From an uncultured Acetatifactor sp. (GTDB lineage: Bacteria > Bacillota > Clostridia > Lachnospirales > Lachnospiraceae): DNA of 64,000 bases. Below the pieces are notes generated by a model. The model saw nothing but the letters and a program-made list of their open reading frames with translations. It had not been told where the DNA came from and made no database searches. This document shows positions 31,503 through 40,962 of this stretch, piece after piece. Where the stretch lies: positions 1 through 64,000 of the forward strand of contig CAJTSY010000006.1 in NCBI GenBank assembly GCA_910578995.1, in the 5' to 3' direction. The position numbers and the translations under genes were made by a program. Within the stretch, counting starts at the first letter, position 1; each line of letters begins with the position of its first letter.

Positions 31503-34500
31503 ATGGCGATTATGGAGAAAATGGGCCTGGACGGGGGCATGACAAGAGAACAGATACAACAGCAGCTTTTTCAGACCCGGAAAAAGCTGATTTCCAGGCA
31601 GAATGCCGCCGATGTGAAAAAGCGGACGGAGGCCGAACTGCTGAATGCCCAGGTCAGCGAACTGGAGGAAGTCATAAACCAGACCCCGGAGGATTTTCCG
31701 GATATTCAGCTTGTGGTGCAGACCTTTGCCTACGCGGCGGACGCCGGTGTGTGGGACGGAGGATTTAAGGAGAATTTGACGGAAGCCATTCACCAGAACT
31801 GGCTGGCCTGGGAAGTGTTGGCAGATTCCCTTTACAGGGCCGGCCAGCAGATGGGGCTGTGGACCGGATGGGTCTTCATGGCGGCGCAGTGCGGATATTC
31901 CGGGGCATTTGAAAACTGCGGATATTGCCTTGGGATGCAGGGGCGGTGGGAGGAGGCGTTTACGTGGTATGAAAAAGCGGAAGCCTGTGGTCGGCTATCC
32001 CCCGTGGGAATGTTTAACTGGGGGACCTTCTGCATAGCCGTGAAGGGGAATGAAGCTGCCCTGGAAAAATACCAGGCCGCGGTGGACAGGGGAATGGTGC
32101 TGCAAAAAGGGCATCTGCACAACTGGGGCCAGTGCAGCCGGGCGGTGGGAGATTACGGGACCGCTCTTGCCATGTTCCGGAAATCCCTGGAAGGGGGAGA
32201 GTGCTTTATGGCCCTGATGCCCCTGGGAGAGATGTATGAGAACGGGGAAGGGGTAGCCCGGGATCTGCAGGAAGCCCTGCGTCTGTTTGAGGAGGCGGAA
32301 AAGCACGGAGAAGGGGAAGCCCGGCAGGCGGCCGACAGGGTCAGGAACAAAATCGAGGAGATGAGGAAAGCGTCGCCTTCCGCTGCCGGGATGCAGTCTC
32401 AGCCGAAGCCGAAGGCAAGCGGAAATGCTGCCGGAACCCGGCAGAAAACCCCTGTCACCCGGCTTCCCCAGGGCGGGGTGCCTGCCGGGCAGGGAGGAAA
32501 TCCGGTGCCCCAGGGAGGACCACCCGGCGGGAAGGATGGAAATTCGGTGCCCCAGGGAGGAGCGTCCAACGGGAAGAATGGGAATCCTGTGTCCCGTGGA
32601 GGAGCGTCCGCCGGGCAGAACGGGAACCCGGTGTTCCAGGGAAGCGCTCCTGACCCCGCGCCGAAGAAACCCACGGTTTCCGGTGTGGACGATGTAAAGC
32701 TGAACGAACTGGGACCGAAGAAGCCGGGCGGCGCCGGAAAAGGAGCCGCACAGGGTCTGGAGGCTCTGCTGAAGGACAGAAAGAAGCTTCTGATCATTGC
32801 TGCGGCCGTTGTTATATTGGTGGTATATGTTCTGCCCGGCATATTTGCCCGCCTTTACCTGAACAGGGAAGAGGACAAGGAGAAAATCCTGGAGGAAAGC
32901 CTGGAGGAGAGCCTGGTAGAGAGCGCAGAAGAGAGCGGCACAGACACCGACCTTTCCGGGGAATCGGAGGGCATCCTGGCGGAGGACACGGATGCCACAC
33001 CCGCAGGCAGCTTTACGTATGAAATCTATGGGGATGAAGTGCACATCAAGGCGTTTACCGGAAGTGAGACAGAGATCGTGGTTCCCTCCGTCATAGAGGG
33101 GAAACCGGTGGTCAGGATCTGTGCCAATGCCTTTCGGGAACAGAAAAAGATCACGTCGGTGACCCTGAAGCCGGGGATTATTGCTGTGGAGAGCAGCGCC
33201 TTTGCGGACTGTGACGCTCTGGGAACTCTGGTGATCCGGGGAACGGATCTGGTGATAGAGGACGTGGCGTTCCGGAATTGTAAATCCCTCCAGACAGTGG
33301 AATTAAGCGGTGTCACCGGCATCGGGACAGGCGCTTTTGCCGAATGCATTTCTCTGCAACAGATCATTATTCCGGAAGGCACTATTTATATAGGAAGAGA
33401 AGCGTTTAAGGGATGTGGGGCGTTAAAGGAGGCGCAGATTCCTTCCACCGTCACCGTCATTGAGGACGGAGCATTCTATGGGGCGAAAAGTTTGGAAACA
33501 GTCACCTTTACCCCGGGGGCGGAGGGCACGTCCATAGGAACGAACTGTTTCAGGGAATGCGGTTCCCTGAAAGAAATATCCGTAAATGCGGAATATGGAT
33601 ACATAGGAGACGGCGCTTTTATGGACTGCACGGCCCTGCAGAGGGTGACGGTGAGCGGGACAGGCATAACTGTGGGGGATAATGCGTTCCTGAACTGCAA
33701 ATCCCTCCAGACAGTGGAATTAAACGATGCCGCAGGAATCGGAACCGGAGCCTTCCGGGGCTGTATTTCCCTGGCGCAGATCGGGATTCCGGAGGGAGCG
33801 GCTTATATCGGAACCGAGGCGTTTGGTTCCTGTGACAGTCTGCAGGAGGTGGTGATTCCTTCCACAATGACTTCCCTTGGCGACAATGCTTTCCGGGAGG
33901 ATAAAAAACTGACACATGTGACATTTACGCCGGGAGATCAGGATGCTTCCATCGGCTCCGGCTGTTTCAGGGCCTGCAGTTCCCTGGAGGAGGTATCCAT
34001 TCCCGGAAACTATACTCTTATTGGGGAGAATGCCTTCCTTGAGTGCGTTTCTCTGAAAAGTCTGAACTGGGAAAGGGGCAATGTATCTTATGCGAATCAG
34101 GTGATAGGGGGCTGGGCTTTTAACGGGTGCAGTTCGCTGCAGCAGATTACCCTGAGCGATTCCCTGTCGGGGATTCAGGACGGCGCGTTCAGCCAGTGCA
34201 TTTCCCTTGCCTCGGCGGATATTCCGGAAAATGTCACATATGTGGGAAATAAAGCGTTTGAGGGCTGCACTTCCCTTGCATCCGTGTCGCTTCCCTCCAC
34301 AATAGAGACGCTGGGAGACAGCGCGTTCAGGGGAGATTATGCCCTGACGGAGGTTTCCTTTGCCGCCGGAACCATGGATGCCTCCATACAGGACTCCTGT
34401 TTCCGGGACTGCACTTCCCTGACACAGATGGCTATACCCGAAAATTATGTGTGGATCGGCAGTTCGTCCTTTGAGGGTTGTACTTCCCTCGCTTTCACCG

Positions 34501-34718
34501 TATGGAATGCCAGTGGGGCGGTTTACGAGAATCAGTCCATGGGAGACGGGGTGTTTGCCGGCTGCAGTAATCTGACGGAAGTACACCTTTCCGGAAATGT
34601 GGGGCAGATCGGAGGCAATGCGTTTAAGGAATGTCCGAATCTGACAGTTTATGCGCCGGAAGGTTCCGCGGCAGCGCTCTATGCTTCGGAGAATCAGATT
34701 CCGTTCCTGCCGGAATAA
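31503..34718 (+). CDS. TPR-transmembrane-BspA leucine-rich-repeat protein
   Basis: ATG 31503 is chosen because the GGGAG site is 7 nt before it; ATG 31497 is only 1-2 nt away. The 1071 residues comprise a helical start, TPR/Sel1-like repeats at about 95-285 (EAFTWYEKAEACG, EKYQAAVDRG, LGEMYENGEGVARD), a Gly/Pro/Gln-rich linker with QGG-type repeats, one membrane helix near 430-450 (LLIIAAAVVILVVYVLPGIF), an acidic stalk and about 20 BspA-type LRR_5 repeats (IGTGAFAECISLQQIIIPEG type) to the end. The topology puts TPRs in the cytoplasm and LRRs outside. BspA repeats usually bind proteins or host ligands. It is the last gene of the cluster. Confidence 0.88.
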   Translation: MAIMEKMGLDGGMTREQIQQQLFQTRKKLISRQNAADVKKRTEAELLNAQVSELEEVINQTPEDFPDIQLVVQTFAYAADAGVWDGGFKENLTEAIHQNWLAWEVLADSLYRAGQQMGLWTGWVFMAAQCGYSGAFENCGYCLGMQGRWEEAFTWYEKAEACGRLSPVGMFNWGTFCIAVKGNEAALEKYQAAVDRGMVLQKGHLHNWGQCSRAVGDYGTALAMFRKSLEGGECFMALMPLGEMYENGEGVARDLQEALRLFEEAEKHGEGEARQAADRVRNKIEEMRKASPSAAGMQSQPKPKASGNAAGTRQKTPVTRLPQGGVPAGQGGNPVPQGGPPGGKDGNSVPQGGASNGKNGNPVSRGGASAGQNGNPVFQGSAPDPAPKKPTVSGVDDVKLNELGPKKPGGAGKGAAQGLEALLKDRKKLLIIAAAVVILVVYVLPGIFARLYLNREEDKEKILEESLEESLVESAEESGTDTDLSGESEGILAEDTDATPAGSFTYEIYGDEVHIKAFTGSETEIVVPSVIEGKPVVRICANAFREQKKITSVTLKPGIIAVESSAFADCDALGTLVIRGTDLVIEDVAFRNCKSLQTVELSGVTGIGTGAFAECISLQQIIIPEGTIYIGREAFKGCGALKEAQIPSTVTVIEDGAFYGAKSLETVTFTPGAEGTSIGTNCFRECGSLKEISVNAEYGYIGDGAFMDCTALQRVTVSGTGITVGDNAFLNCKSLQTVELNDAAGIGTGAFRGCISLAQIGIPEGAAYIGTEAFGSCDSLQEVVIPSTMTSLGDNAFREDKKLTHVTFTPGDQDASIGSGCFRACSSLEEVSIPGNYTLIGENAFLECVSLKSLNWERGNVSYANQVIGGWAFNGCSSLQQITLSDSLSGIQDGAFSQCISLASADIPENVTYVGNKAFEGCTSLASVSLPSTIETLGDSAFRGDYALTEVSFAAGTMDASIQDSCFRDCTSLTQMAIPENYVWIGSSSFEGCTSLAFTVWNASGAVYENQSMGDGVFAGCSNLTEVHLSGNVGQIGGNAFKECPNLTVYAPEGSAAALYASENQIPFLPE

Positions 34719-34730
34719 TTTCACAGTCAG

Positions 34731-34759
34731 AAAATCCCACGGGAGCCGTGGGATTTTTT
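34731..34759 (+). terminator. Strong terminator ending kinase-helicase-Hsp70 cluster
   Basis: AAAATCCCACGG (34731-34742) and CCGTGGGATTTT (34746-34757) form a 12-bp perfect stem with a 3-nt loop and a T-rich tail. Confidence 0.85.
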
Positions 34760-34891
34760 GTCTTGATGTGGTAAAAATACATTTGTGAAAACTGATAAAA
34801 GCTAGATTGTATGCATTAATACCAAGATACAAAATGCCGTATCCGATGAAAACAAATGATAAAAGTTTTTTGCATTTTATGAAAGATTTCA

Positions 34892-34920
34892 TTGTATCTA
34901 TTGGAAATATTTGCTATACT
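34892..34920 (+). promoter_or_regulatory. Sigma-A promoter for GH20 gene
   Basis: TTGTAT (34892-34897), 17-bp spacer, TATACT (34915-34920), leaving a 5' leader of roughly 90 nt. The AT-rich 34760-34890 stretch shows no gene. Confidence 0.5.
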
Positions 34921-35015
34921 GCAAGTGGAGTGTGTCTTCAGAGCAATGCCCGCCGGAAGAAAGTCTGTGAAGGGAGTGGGCTCGTGAAGATTTTGATTGT
35001 AAGGAGGTAATCATT

Positions 35016-36851
35016 ATGATTTTACTGCCATTACCGAAACAGGTGGAGGAGAAAGAGGGAACCCTGATGCTGGGCATGAGCACCATGATCGTCATGGACG
35101 CGTCCTGTCCCCAGGGAGCAAGGATCTATGCGGGACAGCTGAAGGAGGAGATCGCCCGGTGGGCGGGACTGACCGCGGAGATCGGAAGGGGGACTTTCCG
35201 GAAGGGGGATATCCTGTTGAAGGTGGATGCCTCTCTGGGAGAGCAGCATTATACACTGAAGATTGACGATGAGGGAGCCTTCCTGTGCGGCGGCAGTCTG
35301 ACGGCGCTTGGATGGGCTGTGCAGACTATGAGGCAGATTGTCCGCCAGAGTGCGGGACTGCTGCCATGGGTGGACATCGACGATGAGCCGGACATGAAGA
35401 ACCGCGGCTTCTACCATGATGCCACCAGGGGCCGCATCCAGACCCTGGACAATATGAAAAAGCTTGTGGATACCCTTTCCTTCTATAAAATGAACCAGCT
35501 TCAGCTCTATGTGGAGCATACCTACCTGTGGCGTGACCTGACGGAGCTGTGGAGGGACGAGACTCCCATGACGGCGGAGGAAGTCCTGGAGTTGGATCAG
35601 TACTGTTATGACAGGGGTGTGGAACTGGTTCCTTCCATAGCTACTTTCGGTCATCTGTATAACCTGCTGAGAACCAGGAGTTATGAGCATCTCTGCGAGC
35701 TGCCGGACAGCGCGGATAAACCTTTTGGTTTCCGTGACAGGATGCAGCATCACACGGTAAATGTATCTAATCCGGATGCCATGGCTCTGGTGAAGGATAT
35801 GATCGTGGAATACATGCAGCTGTTTCGCACGGACAAGTTTAACATCTGCGCGGATGAGACCTTCGACCTTGGAAAGGGAAGGAGCGCGGAGCTTGCAAAG
35901 GAAAAGGGAACCGGCGTCCTGTACATGGAATATATCAGGGAGTTGTTTGACTTCCTGCTTGAGAAGGGGAAGATTCCCATGTTCTGGGGCGATATCATCT
36001 GCGGGCACCCGGAGCTTTACGCCCGGCTTCCCAAAGAGGTCATCTGCCTGAACTGGGGATATGGCGACAACCAACCGGAGAGGGAGACGGAGATTCTCCA
36101 CAGCGTGGGGGCGACCCAATACCTTTGCCCCGGCGTCCGCGGATGGAATACCTGGGTCAATATGATCAGGGGCGGTTACCGGAATATTACCCTGATGTGC
36201 GGCTATGCCAGAAAGCATGAGGCCGTGGGCATGCTGAATACGGATTGGGGCGATTACGGACATATTAACCAGCCGATTTTCTCGATTCCCGGCATTATTT
36301 ATGGGGCTGTGTGTTCCTGGGGCGAGAAAGTGCCGGAGTTTGAGGAGCTGAACAGACAGATTTCAGTACTGGAATTCGGGGATGCATCAGGTGAACTGGT
36401 GGATTGTCTGGACAAGATGAACCAGGCAGCCGTGTTTGGCTGGTACAGCATAGTTACGATTCGGGAATGGGCCATGAGAGGGGTCGAAAAGGAAAAAATC
36501 CTTGCGGAATTTGTGAAGGAAGACATGACCAGGGTTCCGGAAAAGAATGCCTGCATCGACGAACTTGAAGCAAAGCTGCGCAAAGTCAGCCGTTCTATGG
36601 ACAGCGCACAGCGGGGAATCGTGGAGTGCGCCCATGTGGCACTTCAGATCACAAAGGCATGGAACAGGACAGGCGCTTACCTGGCTGAGCTGCAGAAAGG
36701 GAACCACCCGGACAACGGCGCGGAGATTGCGGCGGAGCTGGAGAGAAGCCTGCACTACTACCAGAAGCTCTGGAGGGAGAACAGCAGGGAAGGCGATCTG
36801 GGAGAGATTACCAAAGTGTTCTGTTGGTATGCAGATGTTTTGAGGAAATAG
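35016..36851 (+). CDS. GH20-family beta-N-acetylhexosaminidase
   Basis: A 611-residue glycosidase removing terminal beta-linked GlcNAc or GalNAc. A small N-terminal GH20b-like domain (about 1-120) precedes the TIM barrel, whose first strand follows MKNRGFYHDATRGRIQTLDNM. The catalytic Asp-Glu pair is in NICADETFDLGKG (about residues 278-280), and PMFWGDIICGHPEL and LNTDWGDYGH shape the pocket. AAGGAGGT lies 8 nt upstream. There is no signal peptide, so the enzyme is cytoplasmic and works on imported oligosaccharides. GH18 follows by 148 bp. Confidence 0.87.
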   Translation: MILLPLPKQVEEKEGTLMLGMSTMIVMDASCPQGARIYAGQLKEEIARWAGLTAEIGRGTFRKGDILLKVDASLGEQHYTLKIDDEGAFLCGGSLTALGWAVQTMRQIVRQSAGLLPWVDIDDEPDMKNRGFYHDATRGRIQTLDNMKKLVDTLSFYKMNQLQLYVEHTYLWRDLTELWRDETPMTAEEVLELDQYCYDRGVELVPSIATFGHLYNLLRTRSYEHLCELPDSADKPFGFRDRMQHHTVNVSNPDAMALVKDMIVEYMQLFRTDKFNICADETFDLGKGRSAELAKEKGTGVLYMEYIRELFDFLLEKGKIPMFWGDIICGHPELYARLPKEVICLNWGYGDNQPERETEILHSVGATQYLCPGVRGWNTWVNMIRGGYRNITLMCGYARKHEAVGMLNTDWGDYGHINQPIFSIPGIIYGAVCSWGEKVPEFEELNRQISVLEFGDASGELVDCLDKMNQAAVFGWYSIVTIREWAMRGVEKEKILAEFVKEDMTRVPEKNACIDELEAKLRKVSRSMDSAQRGIVECAHVALQITKAWNRTGAYLAELQKGNHPDNGAEIAAELERSLHYYQKLWRENSREGDLGEITKVFCWYADVLRK

Positions 36852-36999
36852 TGGGGAGCGGCAGTTCTCGGGCGTTTAACAGTAAGAATTTGTACAGTTA
36901 GGCATTATTTAGGCGCTGTATTGTCCAGGTGGATGATACGGCGCTGAGAAGCCTGGGTTGGCATATCAGAACCGACATAAAAGAAAGGATTTTACAGAT

Positions 37000-38022
37000 A
37001 TGAAAAATGAAATCATAGGCTATGTGGGAAGCGGCGAGTTTACGGAAGAAGACGCGAAGAAACTGACAGGCATCAACCTTGCCTTTGGAGAACTCCATAA
37101 CGACGGCAGCGTCACATGCACCGGCGGATGCAGGGAAAAGATTGATATGATTCCCCAGATCCGCAGATGGAACGACAGGCTGCGCATCGTAATGTCCATG
37201 GTGCAGGCGGACAGGGATGCCTTTACTGTGTGCTGTGCCACCGAAGAGATGCGGGAAAAAGCGGCTGCTGCTTTGGCGGAGGCTGCTGTAAAGTTTGACC
37301 TTGACGGCATCGACCTGGACTGGGAATACCCCTGCGTGCCCTCCAACAACAGCGCCGTATCCCCTGATGACAAACATAATTTCACACTTTTCTGCGCGGC
37401 GATCCGCAGGCGCCTGGATGCCATAGGCGGTGACAGGAAATATTACCTCACCATTGCCGCAGGAGGCGACCTGTACTATGTGAATTGTGTGGAAATTCCG
37501 GAACTGATGAAATATCTGGATTACATCAATATCATGACATACGACCTGAAATGCGGTTTCCATGCCCTGGCGGGACACCACACTTCCCTGTTCTCCAAGC
37601 CCGGAGATGTGTTCATGAACAGCTGCGCCCAGGCCCTGGAACTGTTTGTAAAATACGGTGCGCCTGCAGACAGGCTCCTTATGGGCGCTGCCTTCTATTC
37701 CAGGAGATGGGACGATCTGCACGACAACGAGAACCACGGCCTGCTGGAGCTGTGCCCCAGGGGCGGCGGATACGGTCCTGACTATGACATTCTGGCGGAG
37801 GACTATATCAACAAAAACGGTTATACGGAATACTGGGATGACGAGGCCATGGCGCCTTACCTGTTCAACGGCTCCACATTCCTTTCCTATGACAACCCCC
37901 GCTCACTGAAGGCAAAGGCCGCTTTCGTCAAGGAGAAAGGCTACGGCGGCGTCTTCTACTGGGAGCATAAGTGTGACAAGACCAGGACTCTGTTGGATGC
38001 GCTTTACCAGGAAATGAATTGA
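37000..38022 (+). CDS. GH18-family chitinase/endo-beta-N-acetylglucosaminidase
   Basis: ATG 37000 (MKNEIIGYVGSGEF) is preferred over the longer frame from 36958. The 340 residues are a single GH18 barrel with the catalytic motif DGIDLDWEYP at residues 103-112, YLDYINIMTYDLKCGF in beta-6, RLLMGAAFYSRRW, and the C-terminal GVFYWEHKCDKT. No secretion signal or carbohydrate-binding module is present. Next to GH20, GH130 and GH29, cleavage of the chitobiose core of N-glycan fragments is a reasonable role; chito-oligosaccharide cleavage is the alternative. Confidence 0.87.
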   Translation: MKNEIIGYVGSGEFTEEDAKKLTGINLAFGELHNDGSVTCTGGCREKIDMIPQIRRWNDRLRIVMSMVQADRDAFTVCCATEEMREKAAAALAEAAVKFDLDGIDLDWEYPCVPSNNSAVSPDDKHNFTLFCAAIRRRLDAIGGDRKYYLTIAAGGDLYYVNCVEIPELMKYLDYINIMTYDLKCGFHALAGHHTSLFSKPGDVFMNSCAQALELFVKYGAPADRLLMGAAFYSRRWDDLHDNENHGLLELCPRGGGYGPDYDILAEDYINKNGYTEYWDDEAMAPYLFNGSTFLSYDNPRSLKAKAAFVKEKGYGGVFYWEHKCDKTRTLLDALYQEMN

Positions 38023-38049
38023 CCAAAATAGATTAGAATGGAAATGAGT

Positions 38050-38067
38050 GCCCGCCAAAAGGCGGGC
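38050..38067 (+). other. Hairpin just before transglutaminase-like gene
   Basis: GCCCGCC (38050-38056) and GGCGGGC (38061-38067) form a 7-bp stem with an AAAA loop. It ends 3 nt before the GGGGGTG ribosome site, so it may influence translation or mRNA ends. There is no T-run. Confidence 0.4.
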
Positions 38068-38080
38068 ATGGGGGTGTATT

Positions 38081-40891
38081 ATGTTTTCAGCAAAGTATTA
38101 CGAGGAAATAAAAGCCGCCTGGGACGCGCAGATAGAGCTTTTGGAGGGAAGGATCCGGGAGTTGGAAAAAGCGGCGGAAACCGGCGCAGGGATGGCCGGC
38201 CTGTCGGCTTCCCTTCTGGCAGATAAGCTGCAGGAAATCCGTGGGACCCTGGCAGGATGCTCGGAGGACGAGGCCCAGGCGCTTACCTTTCTGTACAGCG
38301 CCATGCCCTTAAGCGATCTGCAGGATTACCCGGCCAGTCTTTTCCTGGCTTATGCGAAGCACGGGGTGTTCCTGTGGAACCATGGGCCTTTTGCGGGACG
38401 GGTGCCGGAGAAGCTTTTCGCCAATTATGTGCTCCATTACAGAGTGAACAATGAAGATATCGCCGATACCAGAGGATTTTTCTACGACAGAGTGAAGGAG
38501 GCTGTGGATCTGGACAAAGCTGCGTCAGGAAGTATGTATGATACAGCCATCGACACGAATTACTGGTGCGCCAGGGAGGCAACCTACCGCTCCACCGACG
38601 GAAGAACCCAGAATCCCCGCACTATGTACGGCACGGCGGCGGGGCGCTGCGGGGAGGAGTCCACGTTCGGGGTGACGGCCCTGCGAAGCATCGGGATTCC
38701 GGCCAGGCAGATCTATGCGCCCCTGTGGACCCACTGTGACGACAACCACGCCTGGGTGGAGCTGTGGTGTGACGGTGAATGGTATTTTCTGGGGGCCTGC
38801 GAGCCTGAGGAGGAGATGAACCGGGGATGGTTTACAGGGCCTGCGTCCCGGGGCGTGATGCTGCATTCCAGATGGTTCGGAAAGGATGCGCCGGAGGAAC
38901 GGCAGGTGGGTCCCAAAGGGATGGTCAAAGTGCTGAACCATATAGACCGCTATGCCGAAACCGTGGAGCTGACCGTAACGGCGGCGGACGGGAGCGGAAA
39001 TCCCGTACCCGGTGCGAAGATCGATTTCCAGGTGTTGAACCATGGGCAGTTCGGGTCTGTGGCCCTGGTTTATGCGGGAACGGAAGGAGAAGACTGCGGA
39101 AAGGCGCATCTCACCACCGGTTACGGGGATCTACGTATCAGTGCCAACGGAGTCGGTGCGGACGGCGGAAAGCTGTACGGGGAAGGGACGGTTTCCCTGA
39201 GAAAAACTCCGGGAGAAATGCAGGGGGCAGCGGCAGGGAAGGCAGAATGCCGGGTTGTGCTGAGAGAAGAACCGGAATGCTGGGAAGGTTTCAGGGACAT
39301 TGACATTCATGCGCCGGAGCCGGGAGACAAATATGACGGTGCTTTGACGGCGCAGCAGGAGGAGACGGGGGCAGACCGTCTGGCCCAGGCCGCCCGATAC
39401 CGTCAGAACAAGGCGGAAAGCTTTTATGATGAAAGGGAAGCGGAGCGGGTCCTGGGACGATTATCAGGGGAAAACCGGCAGAAAGCGGAAGAGATTCTGC
39501 ACATGGCCCACAGCAATATAGGCGAGATTGTCCGCTTTCTGGAGTGGGATGCCCAGTGGCTCCTGCCCGCCGGGGGTACGGCGGCAGAGGCCGGGGCACG
39601 GAAGGATGACGGAAAAGCCCGGGGCACGGATTCCGGGAGCTCCCTCCAGGATATCTGGAAGTTGGAAGTCTTAAAGACACTGCGGGAGAAGGACTACTGG
39701 GATATCAGGGCGGAAGTTCTGACAGACAGCTGTATCAATGCGTTTGCCCGGGCGGGAAGCGTGCCGGACGACATATTTTGGCCATTCCTGGCGAATCCGC
39801 GGGTGTCCCTGGAGAAACTCAGTCCCTGCAGGGAAGCTTTGAGAAAATACTGGGAAAGCCATGCGGACGCGGCTTCCAGGGAGAAATTCCGCCGGAACCC
39901 TGGTTGTCTTCCGGAACTGGCGGATCAGTGGATTCTCTCCATGCCGGACCAGGAATATGAAGGCCTCATTACTTCTTCCCTGGGCTGTCTGCGGGGCGGC
40001 ATCGGCAGCAGGCATTCCAGAGATATCTTCTGTGTGAACCTGTACCGTGCCCTGGGTGTTCCGGCACGGCTGAACCATTTTGACGGAAGGGTCGAGTACT
40101 ACAGCGGGGAAGGCGGCCCGGAGGGCGGATTTGTCTCATGCGGCGGTGAAGAGGACAGCTGTCTTCTGACCCTGCGGGAGGATGGTTCCCTGAAACTGGG
40201 TGACTGGGAGCATTATTCCCTGGAGCGCTTTGAGGGAGACGGCTTCCGCCGCCTTGGCCTGTGGGAGCAGCTGGCCCGTCTGGACGGAGGGGAACTGGAG
40301 CTTCGGGTAAGGCCCGGAATCTACCGCCTTGTAACCACAAACCGTAAAAAGGACGGCGACCAGCTGGCAAGGACGGCCTGCTTCCGGCTGAATCCGGGCG
40401 AGAGCCGCTCCCTGCCGTTGTCCATGCGCGAGACTCCGGTGGAAGATATGCTGACTCATATCAGAGTGGAAGATTTTTCCTTGAGGGATATGGAGGGAGG
40501 AAATGCCGGAACGCTGTCTGCCCTGACAGGGGAAGGCAAAGCGCTGTTCCTGTGGCTCGGCGTGACCAGGGAGCCTACGGATCATATTCTGAACGAGCTG
40601 TATGACATGCAGCAGAACTTCAATTCCATGACTACACCGGTGTATGCAATTGTGAAATCACCGGAGGATCTGGAGAACCGCACCCTGTGCCGCACCCTGG
40701 AGGCGCTGCCCGGGATCCATACGCTTCTGGACGATTTCGAGGACAATTACCGCCGTCTGGCGGAAACCGTAAGGCAGGAGCCCGGGAAGCTTCCGTTGGC
40801 TGTAGTTCTGAACGGGCGCAAGGAATGTATCTACAGCGACGCGGGATACAATGTAGGACTTGCGGATATGCTGTATAAAATTCTGATTTAA
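38081..40891 (+). CDS. Transglutaminase-like protein with two papain-like regions
   Basis: A 936-residue protein, started at ATG 38081 (MFSAKYYEEI), which has a GGGGGTG site; the frame is open upstream but has only GTG. The first transglutaminase core contains GRCGEESTFGVTALRSIGIPAR (Cys near 190) and DDNHAWVELWCDGEWYFLG (His near 224, then Asp/Glu). An Ig/prealbumin-like segment follows (LTVTAADGSGNPVPGAKIDF). Around 634-665 a second degenerate core reads GCLRGGIGSRHSRDIFCVNL then GVPARLNHFDGRVEYY. The C-terminal 150 residues resemble a thioredoxin-like fold but lack CxxC. No signal peptide. The role in a glycan locus is unclear; peptidase or glycopeptide-processing activity is possible. Confidence 0.78.
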   Translation: MFSAKYYEEIKAAWDAQIELLEGRIRELEKAAETGAGMAGLSASLLADKLQEIRGTLAGCSEDEAQALTFLYSAMPLSDLQDYPASLFLAYAKHGVFLWNHGPFAGRVPEKLFANYVLHYRVNNEDIADTRGFFYDRVKEAVDLDKAASGSMYDTAIDTNYWCAREATYRSTDGRTQNPRTMYGTAAGRCGEESTFGVTALRSIGIPARQIYAPLWTHCDDNHAWVELWCDGEWYFLGACEPEEEMNRGWFTGPASRGVMLHSRWFGKDAPEERQVGPKGMVKVLNHIDRYAETVELTVTAADGSGNPVPGAKIDFQVLNHGQFGSVALVYAGTEGEDCGKAHLTTGYGDLRISANGVGADGGKLYGEGTVSLRKTPGEMQGAAAGKAECRVVLREEPECWEGFRDIDIHAPEPGDKYDGALTAQQEETGADRLAQAARYRQNKAESFYDEREAERVLGRLSGENRQKAEEILHMAHSNIGEIVRFLEWDAQWLLPAGGTAAEAGARKDDGKARGTDSGSSLQDIWKLEVLKTLREKDYWDIRAEVLTDSCINAFARAGSVPDDIFWPFLANPRVSLEKLSPCREALRKYWESHADAASREKFRRNPGCLPELADQWILSMPDQEYEGLITSSLGCLRGGIGSRHSRDIFCVNLYRALGVPARLNHFDGRVEYYSGEGGPEGGFVSCGGEEDSCLLTLREDGSLKLGDWEHYSLERFEGDGFRRLGLWEQLARLDGGELELRVRPGIYRLVTTNRKKDGDQLARTACFRLNPGESRSLPLSMRETPVEDMLTHIRVEDFSLRDMEGGNAGTLSALTGEGKALFLWLGVTREPTDHILNELYDMQQNFNSMTTPVYAIVKSPEDLENRTLCRTLEALPGIHTLLDDFEDNYRRLAETVRQEPGKLPLAVVLNGRKECIYSDAGYNVGLADMLYKILI

Positions 40892-40905
40892 TCATCCATG
40901 GAATC

Positions 40906-40934
40906 AATTCCCCGCGGTTTTGCCGCGGGGAATT
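40906..40934. terminator. Perfect hairpin between convergent genes
   Basis: AATTCCCCGCGG (40906-40917) and CCGCGGGGAATT (40923-40934) form a 12-bp perfect stem with a TTTTG loop. It is placed to stop transcripts from both sides, though T-runs are short. Confidence 0.65.
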
Positions 40935-40962
40935 GTCGCCTGTTCCTTTTCAGTTACATGGT

